The notes beneath the pieces are model-generated. The model was given only the letters and a program-made list of their open reading frames with translations, was not told the origin of the DNA and searched no databases. The position numbers and the translations under genes are program-made. From NCBI GenBank assembly GCA_027492415.1, contig JAPUEV010000326.1, positions 309 to 6,342 on the forward strand: a stretch of 6,034 bases of DNA, given 5' to 3'. Source of the stretch: Ignavibacteria bacterium (GTDB lineage: Bacteria > Bacteroidota > Ignavibacteria > Tepidaquicellales > OLB5). How positions within the stretch are numbered: the first letter of the stretch is position 1; each line of letters begins with the position of its first letter. Below, in pieces: positions 1 through 5,089 of the stretch.

Positions 1-507
1 AACCTTGAAATCGGGTTCTTCCATCTTTGAAAAGCTGTAACGTTTTTCAATAGCAGCGCGGTTAATTTCATCAAGCACACTTATCATCAGGTCATACTTA
101 GCTTTCCTGTGGAACTTAAGTATCATGATCATATCCTTGTTTGCTGTTCCCCATCCTTCAAGGTACTGCTTAAGCTGCGGCAGTGTAACTTTGATAGGCT
201 GGTCTTCGGTACCATCTGATTTACCTTTAGAAAGTCCAATATTACCTTTTTCAGAGATCCTGATAAACACTACATTACCCATATCCACTTTAACGGTTGT
301 GTTCTCATCACCTTTTGGAAGGTTGATCTGCATAACCTGTGGCTGGTTCAATGTTGATGTCATGATAAAGAACGTTAACAGAAGCATGATAACGTCAACA
401 TAGGGGGTCATATCAATATGGAACCCTACACGTTTTCTCTGCTGCCATTTATTCTTTTTGCGTCCGCGTTTTTCGCTGCCGCCATCGGCTTGTTCAACAC
501 TTGCCAT
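1..507 (-). CDS. exbD: ExbD/TolR-family biopolymer transport protein (second ExbD of the cluster), C-terminus cut by window edge
   Basis: The reading frame is open from the ATG at 507 to position 1 without a stop (169 codons), so the C-terminus lies outside the window. ExbD is the single-span partner of ExbB; together they let protons through the inner membrane and drive a periplasm-spanning transducer such as TonB. A basic cytoplasmic tail (residues 13-27, rich in K/R) is followed by the family signature DMTPYVDVIMLLLTFF (32-47). Asp38 aligns with the essential membrane Asp25 of E. coli ExbD. The transmembrane helix is about 37-52, and the rest is a periplasmic domain. The start is well supported by AGGAGA (complement of 516-521), 8 nt before the ATG. 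The protein is already longer than the roughly 140 residues of enterobacterial ExbD. It follows another exbD by 89 nt on the same strand. Family assignment is firm; the transported substrate is unknown. Confidence 0.93.
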   Translation of the reverse strand, partial: MASVEQADGGSEKRGRKKNKWQQRKRVGFHIDMTPYVDVIMLLLTFFIMTSTLNQPQVMQINLPKGDENTTVKVDMGNVVFIRISEKGNIGLSKGKSDGTEDQPIKVTLPQLKQYLEGWGTANKDMIMILKFHRKAKYDLMISVLDEINRAAIEKRYSFSKMEEPDFKV

Positions 508-524
508 TATAAATTTCTCCTGAA

Positions 525-553
525 AACTATTTTACGTTTTTGTAAAAATAGTT
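525..553 (-). repeat. AT-rich inverted repeat between the two exbD genes
   Basis: Arms 525-535 and 542-553 are complementary, apart from one extra base in the right arm, around a 6-nt loop. In the minus-strand transcript this would be an 11-bp hairpin ending three bases before the Shine-Dalgarno of the downstream exbD. No long U-run follows, so it is not a standard intrinsic terminator. A role in mRNA stability or in tuning translation of the second exbD is inference. Confidence 0.5.
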
Positions 554-596
554 ATACTTTAATAATTACTTATTATAGATTATAATAAATCCTTAA

Positions 597-1184
597 TTAC
601 TTCTTTTCTTTTTCGTCCGTTTCAAGATCAGTTACAAAAGAGAACCTTGTATTCTTGGTCTCTTTCATAATTTCCATCAGGTCCTGTACAACACCAATAT
701 CTGCTTCTTTATCGCCTTTTACCACAATTCTGAGATCTTTACCCACATTACTTTTAGAAGAAAGCCGGAAATCGATCAATAGCTTCTTGAACTTTTCCCG
801 TTCTTTAAATGCAATTATAGGCCGTTTCATTGTACCTTTATCATTCAGGTTAGCAGGGTTTGTCCATCCGGGCTGTGTAGTACTATCAGGATGATAGGCT
901 GCAAGACCGATAGGATCGCCAAGCACATCTTCCCTAACATTGATATTATCTACATCTGCAAATATATCGCCGAAGCGGTTTATTACAAGTGTCATAACAT
1001 TTCTTTCAGGCAGCTTTGTTGTATCGTTGCCTGAATTGGGAAGCTTTACCTGGATATCTTCTGCTAATTCTGCTTTGAACTGTGCTGTTAAAATAAAGAA
1101 GGTCAATATAAGCATGATAACGTCAACATAGGGCGTCATGTCTATTGATTGTGCCGGACGTCTGCGTTTTTTGACTGCTGCCAT
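597..1184 (-). CDS. exbD: ExbD/TolR-family biopolymer transport protein (first ExbD of the cluster)
   Basis: This 195-residue protein is complete. It has a short basic cytoplasmic N-terminus (KKRRRP, 5-10), then the ExbD signature DMTPYVDVIMLILTFFIL (15-32), with Asp21 at the position of the proton-carrying Asp25 of E. coli ExbD. One membrane helix covers about 20-36 and a periplasmic domain makes up the remainder. The C-terminal fold is recognisable around 150-186 (LRIVVKGDKEADIGVVQDLM), the usual place where ExbD/TolR has a strand and helix. It is longer than the common 130-150-residue forms, mainly because of a Gly/Pro/Asn-rich stretch at about 84-125. A weak Shine-Dalgarno, AAGGTAG (complement of 1191-1197), precedes the ATG. 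It lies 57 nt after exbB and 89 nt before another exbD, consistent with co-transcription and with a mixed ExbD dimer inside the ExbB ring (inference). Confidence 0.93.
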   Translation of the reverse strand: MAAVKKRRRPAQSIDMTPYVDVIMLILTFFILTAQFKAELAEDIQVKLPNSGNDTTKLPERNVMTLVINRFGDIFADVDNINVREDVLGDPIGLAAYHPDSTTQPGWTNPANLNDKGTMKRPIIAFKEREKFKKLLIDFRLSSKSNVGKDLRIVVKGDKEADIGVVQDLMEIMKETKNTRFSFVTDLETDEKEKK

Positions 1185-1241
1185 ATTCTTCTACCTTTTT
1201 ATACTAATTTTTTCAGTAAATAGTTTCTTTTAAATAATGCC

Positions 1242-2018
1242 TTACTTTGATTTAACAGTCAAAATCTGCATAATGTTGTAAGTAGCTTCATCAATCATAT
1301 ATGTGAAGTTGCTTACCCTTGTTGAGAAGTAGTTATAACCTATAATAGCAACGATAGCACCAAAAATACCGAATGCTGTGTTGATAAGCGCTTCAGAGAT
1401 ACCTGTTGAAAGCTCTGTTGCGTTAGGTGTTCCTGCAGTAGCAAGAGCCTGGAATGAACGTATCATACCAAGAACTGTACCGAACAGACCAACTAACACT
1501 GAAATTGAAGCGATGGTTGATAAAGCTACTAAATTTCTTTCTAAAAGAGGAACTTCAAGCATCATAGCTTCTTCGATAGCTCTCTGTACTTCAGCCATCT
1601 TCTTTTCGCCGTCTATCGGATCATTTTTAACCACATTATACCGCTCAAGTGCCAGCCGCAGAACATTGGCCAGCGAGCCCTTTTGCTTATTGCACTCTGC
1701 AATAGCTCCATCTATATCATTATCCATAACCAAAGTCTGGACTTTTTTAACAAACGGTTCAATAGCGCCTCTGCCTTTAGCTTTGCCTAAAGAGAGCTGT
1801 CTTTCGATAATGAATGTGATTACCATAATACTGATGGTCATAAGTGCTATAACAACGGGACCGCCCTTGTATATCTGACCGAATACGTTGACAGGTGTTC
1901 CTGATACAACATCTCCACCTTTAAAATTATTTGCGCTGCCGAAAACAAATGTGAACACGGCATATGATACCACTAAAGCAACAACAAGGACGATTGTAAT
2001 AAAAACGGATTGTTTCAT
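1242..2018 (-). CDS. exbB: ExbB/TolQ/MotA-family proton channel protein
   Basis: This is a 258-residue inner-membrane protein that should form the multimeric ring around ExbD and conduct protons to energise an envelope machine, classically TonB-dependent transport. Predicted membrane helices are at about 5-26, 54-72, 164-186 and 212-232. The first is an extra N-terminal helix beyond the three of the E. coli ExbB/TolQ core. Family motifs are clear: GLFGTVLGMIRSFQ (177-190), with Thr181 where E. coli ExbB has Thr148, and EALINTAFGIFGAI (209-222), with Thr214 where E. coli has Thr181. The long cytoplasmic segment (about 73-163) contains a helical region ending in VQRAIEEAMMLEVPLLERNL. GGAGG (complement of 2031-2035) lies 12 nt before the ATG, a slightly long spacing. 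It sits 46 nt after the STAS gene and is followed by two exbD genes. Family assignment is firm, but ExbB and TolQ cannot be told apart from sequence alone; two ExbD partners and no tolB/pal in view favour ExbB. Confidence 0.93.
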   Translation of the reverse strand: MKQSVFITIVLVVALVVSYAVFTFVFGSANNFKGGDVVSGTPVNVFGQIYKGGPVVIALMTISIMVITFIIERQLSLGKAKGRGAIEPFVKKVQTLVMDNDIDGAIAECNKQKGSLANVLRLALERYNVVKNDPIDGEKKMAEVQRAIEEAMMLEVPLLERNLVALSTIASISVLVGLFGTVLGMIRSFQALATAGTPNATELSTGISEALINTAFGIFGAIVAIIGYNYFSTRVSNFTYMIDEATYNIMQILTVKSK

Positions 2019-2064
2019 AGTTAAGTTATTCCTCCAATAGATTATTGAGTTTCATTATTTTTTC

Positions 2065-2418
2065 TTATTCTGAAAATGATGCAACAGCTTCCATTTCCGA
2101 AGGGTAGGTATCGAAAATTAAACTAAGCTTTGTAATTACGAACAGATTCTCTAAATTTTTATTAAGCTGGCATAATTTTACTTTGCCTTCTCTTTTTGTA
2201 TAATTAGCATGGGCAGAGATCAAAACTCCTAATGCTGAGCTGTTGAGATAAGAAACCTCACCAAGATCGATTACGAGCTTTAAGTTACCTTCTTCTGATA
2301 ACTTTTTTATAGTATTCTGCAGTTCATCAGTTTCATCTCCGCCAACAAAATTGCCTTTTAGCTTTAAAACCTGAATTTTTCCATCCTGTAAAGATGACTC
2401 TTTTATGTGTGAACTCAT
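2065..2418 (-). CDS. STAS-domain protein, anti-sigma-factor-antagonist-like
   Basis: This 117-residue single-domain protein has the size and pattern of SpoIIAA/RsbV-type STAS proteins, which bind and release anti-sigma kinases depending on phosphorylation of one serine. The pattern runs: N-terminal strands with VLKLKGNFVGGDETDEL (17-33), a helix, the strand LKLVIDLGEV (46-55), the phosphosite loop YLNSSALGVLISAH (57-70), a further helix, then KVKLCQLNKNLENLFVITKL (79-98), matching the region that follows in SpoIIAA. Ser60 aligns with the phosphorylated Ser58 of B. subtilis SpoIIAA; the usual preceding Asp is Asn59 here. No Shine-Dalgarno is visible before the ATG, but a good Bacteroidota-type promoter lies about 42 nt upstream. 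No anti-sigma kinase or phosphatase partner is encoded in the window. It is the first gene before exbB-exbD-exbD, so co-expression with the proton channel is likely. Its partner is unknown. Confidence 0.88.
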   Translation of the reverse strand: MSSHIKESSLQDGKIQVLKLKGNFVGGDETDELQNTIKKLSEEGNLKLVIDLGEVSYLNSSALGVLISAHANYTKREGKVKLCQLNKNLENLFVITKLSLIFDTYPSEMEAVASFSE

Positions 2419-2459
2419 ATTATATAGTTGTAGATATTATTAATTTGGATTGTGTATGG

Positions 2460-2491
2460 CAAAGATAAATTGATTTTTCTTTATTTGCAAT
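2460..2491 (-). promoter_or_regulatory. Bacteroidota-type promoter of the STAS-exbB-exbD-exbD operon
   Basis: On the minus strand ATTG (complement of 2488-2491) is followed by 20 nt and then TATCTTTG (complement of 2460-2467). This matches the known Bacteroidota primary sigma pattern TTG/TTTG-N19-21-TAnnTTTG. Transcription would start near 2453, giving a leader of about 35 nt before the STAS ATG. It lies in the 180-bp gap between the adenylate kinase gene and the STAS gene. No second promoter of similar quality was seen before exbB. Confidence 0.65.
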
Positions 2492-2598
2492 CAAATATTG
2501 ATGTTTATTACATTATTTTAAAGAGAATAAAAACTACCCATTTAGTAGATTTAATTACCTGATTTTAGTATTATCCCAAATGCAGCCATTCATTTCCC

Positions 2599-3147
2599 TT
2601 ATTTCAAAACTTCCAGTATCTTTTGGTTAATTTCGCTTATGTTTCCGATGCCGTAAATATCGAAAACAGCGGAATTTTTACTGTAATACTCCCTTACCGG
2701 TGCAGTTTGCTCTTTATACACAACAAGCCTGTTCTTTATAGTTTCTTCAGTATCATCTTTTCTGCCTCTTCCAAGCATGCGCCTCATCAGCTCATTATCA
2801 TCAAGTGTAATATTGATAACCTTTGCAGAGCCATATCCCATGTTATTCATTATATTATCTAACTCTTTTGCCTGCTCCAATGTTCTGGGAAAACCGTCAA
2901 GAATAAATCCGTCTTTGGCATCATCAGCAGATATAGCATCTTTTATGATTCCCACCATTATTTCATCAGAAACAAGATTGCCTGAATCCATGACCTCTTT
3001 GGCTTTTAGACCAAGCGGGGTGCCATCTGTGACAGCTTTTCGGAGGATCTCTCCGGTAGAAAGATGCTTTAATTTCAGTTTTTCAGCAATAAGAATCGAT
3101 TGAGTACCTTTGCCCGCTCCGGGAGGTCCGAGTATTATCAAGTACAT
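2599..3147 (-). CDS. adk: Adenylate kinase, short form
   Basis: Converts ATP plus AMP to two ADP in the cytosol and so balances adenine nucleotide pools. The 182-residue protein begins directly with the P-loop GPPGAGKGTQ (7-16). The AMP-binding elements STGEILR (30-36, with Thr31 and Arg36) and DGFPRTLEQA (84-93, with Arg88 and Gln92) follow. The lid region is GRGRKDDTEETIKNRL (126-141), which joins straight to VVYKEQTAPVREYYSK. The roughly 27-residue lid insert of long bacterial enzymes such as E. coli Adk, including the zinc-binding Cys set of some of them, is absent, so this is the short-lid type. Arg123, Arg127 and Arg140 are candidates for phosphate-contacting arginines. The start is fixed by the P-loop beginning at residue 7; there is no Shine-Dalgarno. 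It appears to be transcribed alone, with a terminator upstream and a promoter-bearing gap downstream. Confidence 0.96.
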   Translation of the reverse strand: MYLIILGPPGAGKGTQSILIAEKLKLKHLSTGEILRKAVTDGTPLGLKAKEVMDSGNLVSDEIMVGIIKDAISADDAKDGFILDGFPRTLEQAKELDNIMNNMGYGSAKVINITLDDNELMRRMLGRGRKDDTEETIKNRLVVYKEQTAPVREYYSKNSAVFDIYGIGNISEINQKILEVLK

Positions 3148-3189
3148 TATATAAACAGTAACTTATTTATTTATTGTTTGGAAATTAAG

Positions 3190-3197
3190 CAAATTTA
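3190..3197 (-). promoter_or_regulatory. Possible -7 element of the adk promoter
   Basis: The minus strand reads TAAATTTG (complement of 3190-3197), matching the Bacteroidota TAnnTTTG element. No clear TTG is found 19-21 nt further upstream, only an A/T-rich stretch. The position, between the terminator of the preceding gene and the adk ATG, makes sense, with a predicted leader of about 36 nt. In AT-rich DNA an 8-base match with four fixed T/G positions is weak evidence on its own. Confidence 0.35.
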
Positions 3198-3224
3198 GTT
3201 AAAAATTTATTAAAAAAATGCGGT

Positions 3225-3256
3225 AAATAAAAAGGCAGGAAATTAAACCTGCCTTT
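3225..3256 (-). terminator. Intrinsic terminator of the secreted propeller gene
   Basis: Arms 3231-3239 (AAAGGCAGG) and 3248-3256 (CCTGCCTTT) form a perfect 9-bp stem with an 8-nt A/T loop. Read on the minus strand, the stem runs directly into TTTTTATTT (complement of 3225-3233). It begins 26 nt after the stop codon of the gene ending at 3283. On the plus strand the stem is not followed by a proper T-run, so it acts in one direction only. Confidence 0.85.
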
Positions 3257-3282
3257 AGTAATTTAGTACTTTAATGTAATAT

Positions 3283-4554
3283 TTATTTTATCAATATCAT
3301 TTTTTTAGTTTCAGAAAAGCTTCCTGCAGTAAGTTTATAATAGTATATTCCGCTGGATAAACCTGATGCATCAAAATCTGCTTTGTACACACCGGCATTT
3401 ATTTCACTATTAAGAAGAGTTTTTACCAGCCTGCCGGCAACATCAAAAACTGAAAGTACAGCTATTGATCCTGCACTGAGAGAAAATTCAATATTGGTAA
3501 CAGGGTTGAACGGATTTGGGTAATTTTGTTTAAGTAAAAAATTTTCAGGTACATTTGAAGATATTTGCTGAATACCAATAGTGCCGCCGGTAATTGTTTG
3601 CAGTATAACTCCCCCGTTGCCAACAGCACAGCCTTTAATTGAATCCAGCATTGCAATTGAATTCAATGCAGTAGTAATTCCGCTGTTTTGTGCCTGCCAT
3701 GTATTTCCGGTATCAGCAGAATATATTATTGTTCCGTTCTCACCGGCAGCCCAGACATATTTACCATAGTTACCGTAACCATACATGCTTACATTCCCAT
3801 CGCTCATAGAATTTAAAGCGGATGTTGTACCTGAGTTAACGAGGAACCAGGGTTTACTTGTACCAAATCTTCTTTTGTAAATTTTACCGCTGCCTGTACA
3901 CATAAATGCCAGGGGATAGAACAGCCTGGATGAACTTATACCTGCAAGCAGGTTTTCTGAAGATGCAGGAAAGCCTGCATCAGGCTGCCATGCATTTGAT
4001 GTGAAATGGTATTTTTTAAGACCATTGTTACCCATAACCTCCTGAATATAGCCGGTGCTGCCTCCGGTAAAATAAATTATACAATTCAGCTGAAGATTTG
4101 TATTTGATGCTTCAATACTCCACGTGGACCCGTTGTTGGATGAAAACAAAATTACACCGTTATCTCCCGCAGCATAAACTTTGGCAGAGATTCCGGGTTC
4201 AACGGTTAAAGACCGCAATGTTGAATTAACGCCGCTTGAGACAGATATCCAGTTTAAACCGGCATTTGAACTTATCATAATTTTTCCTTCTGAACCGCAT
4301 GTTACAAGCGTTACAGAATCACGGCATGTTAAGGCATAAAGATTGTTTGTAATACCTGTATTAATTAAGCTCCAATTTGTACCGCCATTGGTGGTTTTAA
4401 GAATGACACCGCCATCCCCTGCTGCCCAGCCGGTATTTAGATTCCAGAATTTGACTGCTCTTAAATCAGAAGTTACTCCGCTTGGCCTTGAAAACCATTG
4501 GGATTGAACACTTACAGTTAAAATTAGAATTGCAGCAATAATTAATTGTTTCAT
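3283..4554 (-). CDS. Secreted YCF48/BNR-like beta-propeller protein with type IX secretion sorting domain
   Basis: This 423-residue protein is probably exported to the cell surface or medium; its ligand or function is unknown. A signal peptide covers about 1-18 (MKQLIIAAILILTVSVQS, mature end near Gln19). Residues 20-327 hold seven copies of a roughly 41-50-residue repeat typified by AGDGGVILKTTNGGTNW (45-61), with further copies around 86-102, 129-145, 175-189 (degenerate), 221-236 (degenerate), 270-286 and 312-327. Each is followed by a W...SGxTxxL segment, as in YCF48/BNR 'photosystem assembly factor-like' propellers. Residues 335-423 are a type IX sorting domain: PENFLLKQNYPNPFNPVTNI (336-355), VFDVAGRLVKTL (369-380), SGIYYYKL (401-408), KKMILIK end. 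The family context makes export by the type IX system and CTD removal likely (inference). No Shine-Dalgarno is visible. It has its own promoter and terminator, so it is probably monocistronic. Confidence 0.92.
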   Translation of the reverse strand: MKQLIIAAILILTVSVQSQWFSRPSGVTSDLRAVKFWNLNTGWAAGDGGVILKTTNGGTNWSLINTGITNNLYALTCRDSVTLVTCGSEGKIMISSNAGLNWISVSSGVNSTLRSLTVEPGISAKVYAAGDNGVILFSSNNGSTWSIEASNTNLQLNCIIYFTGGSTGYIQEVMGNNGLKKYHFTSNAWQPDAGFPASSENLLAGISSSRLFYPLAFMCTGSGKIYKRRFGTSKPWFLVNSGTTSALNSMSDGNVSMYGYGNYGKYVWAAGENGTIIYSADTGNTWQAQNSGITTALNSIAMLDSIKGCAVGNGGVILQTITGGTIGIQQISSNVPENFLLKQNYPNPFNPVTNIEFSLSAGSIAVLSVFDVAGRLVKTLLNSEINAGVYKADFDASGLSSGIYYYKLTAGSFSETKKMILIK

Positions 4555-4622
4555 GATATTATATATTGTTATTAAAAATATTTTACAAAATAAATTACCC
4601 CTGAAGCTTCATTGTTCGGTAC

Positions 4623-4718
4623 TGTCAGCGAAACGGTATCCGAAGGCTGGAAAGCTTACAGAGGTAAAATTTTAAAATAGATTTAGTGTAATTTTCCGGA
4701 TACCTGTTTCGCTGGACA
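4623..4718. repeat. Imperfect inverted repeat, arms of about 20 nt
   Basis: The left arm CAGCGAAACGGTATCCG (4626-4642) is the reverse complement of the right arm CGGATACCTGTTTCGCTG (4697-4714), except for one extra base in the right arm. Pairing extends outward by TGT/ACA with another single-base bulge, to 4623 and 4718. The arms are 54 nt apart. The outer edge of the right arm touches the -7 element of the propeller promoter, so a transcript starting near 4710 would carry most of both arms as a leader hairpin. A worn miniature transposable element is an alternative; no target-site duplication was recognised. Confidence 0.75.
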
Positions 4719-4829
4719 AACTTAACATATATTGAAGGGTCCAACAAAGAAAAATATTTAAATTTTAGAAACTTTACTGCAAGAATTAATGAAGATATCC
4801 GGTTTTTTGTTAATTTTGGAGTAAAATAG
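4692..4829 (+). pseudogene. Possible remnant of a protein C-terminus (outer-membrane-barrel-like)
   Basis: Forty-five open codons end in TAG at 4827-4829 and have no in-frame ATG, only a TAA at 4689-4691. The translation starts FSGYLFRWTNLTYIEGSN and ends RINEDIRFFVNFGVK, with alternating aromatic and polar residues as in the last strands of an outer-membrane barrel. Just before it, in another frame, 4594-4680 reads SLFGTVSETVSEGWKAYRG and ends in TAG. Both may be debris of an old gene broken by frameshifts. Chance reading frames of this length do occur in such DNA, so this is a weak call based on residue pattern only. Confidence 0.2.
4717..4748 (-). promoter_or_regulatory. Bacteroidota-type promoter of the secreted propeller gene
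   Basis: On the minus strand TTTG (complement of 4745-4748) is followed by exactly 20 nt and then TAAGTTTG (complement of 4717-4724), a full match to TTTG-N19-21-TAnnTTTG. Transcription would begin near 4710, leaving an unusually long leader of about 155 nt before the ATG at 4554. That leader contains the inverted repeat. No better candidate was found closer to the gene; TTATTTTG near 4586-4593 is a poor match. Confidence 0.5.
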
Positions 4830-4866
4830 AAAGTAATTCAATAATATTTTTAGAAAATTTGCCGGT

Positions 4867-4886
4867 TTTATAAATGCATGTATAAA
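4867..4886. promoter_or_regulatory. Near-perfect 20-nt palindrome, possible operator
   Basis: TTTATAAATGCATGTATAAA reads the same on both strands at 18 of 20 positions, centred on ATGCAT. It lies about 130 nt upstream of the predicted -7 element of the cytochrome gene and about 120 nt upstream of the propeller promoter. Such symmetry suits a dimeric regulator, but A/T-rich DNA produces palindromes by chance. Confidence 0.25.
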
Positions 4887-4978
4887 TTATTATTCGGATT
4901 TTTAAGATAAATAATCCCGGGGCAAAAGTGAGGATGTTTGATCAGGCAAAATTCATAAACACATGCTCTTTGTATCAT

Positions 4979-5019
4979 TTGACAGTGAAACTTATGTATA
5001 AATAAATAAATTATCTTTG
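4979..5019 (+). promoter_or_regulatory. Likely promoter region of the cytochrome lipoprotein gene
   Basis: TATCTTTG at 5012-5019 matches the Bacteroidota TAnnTTTG element and is identical to the one before the STAS operon. The bases 19-21 nt upstream (around CTTATG) lack a TTG. A TTGACA hexamer lies at 4979-4984, too far for the Bacteroidota spacing but 17 nt from ATAAAT (5002-5007), a weak sigma-70-like arrangement. A start near 5026 gives a leader of about 64 nt. Confidence 0.45.
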
Positions 5020-5089
5020 CATTGAATATTATCACCTCAATATGTAAATTAAGCGATTATTTTAATAACTATATATATGGGAATCGTTA

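Larger units (their letters stand above)
4555..5089. other. 535-bp divergent intergenic region
   Basis: This AT-rich stretch separates the minus-strand propeller gene from the plus-strand cytochrome gene. It contains a likely promoter for the propeller gene (4717-4748, minus), an imperfect inverted repeat (4623-4718), two plus-strand open stretches that resemble protein C-termini (4594-4680 and 4692-4829), a 20-nt near-palindrome (4867-4886) and a likely promoter for the cytochrome gene (around 4979-5019, plus). I see no intact gene with a supported start, no tRNA-like fold and no transposase. Confidence 0.7.

Noticed and set aside
125..403. Plus-strand open frame of 92 codons
   Set aside because: It is antisense to the partial exbD, whose opposite frame shows the ExbD signature and a good Shine-Dalgarno. 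The plus-strand translation has no recognisable family pattern.
1378..1878. Plus-strand open frame of 166 codons
   Set aside because: It lies wholly inside exbB on the other strand. The minus-strand product has clear membrane helices and family motifs; the plus-strand product is Ser/Ile-rich shadow sequence.
2533..2562. Possible terminator after adk (CTAC...GTAG followed by a T-run on the minus strand)
   Set aside because: The stem has only about four base pairs, too weak to call as an intrinsic terminator.
2777..3103. Plus-strand open frame of 108 codons
   Set aside because: Antisense to adk, which has a complete P-loop, AMP site and lid motif.
4934..5005. Small plus-strand open frame (23 codons, starting MFDQAKF)
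   Set aside because: No properly spaced ribosome binding site, no promoter at a sensible distance, and it overlaps the likely cytochrome promoter region.
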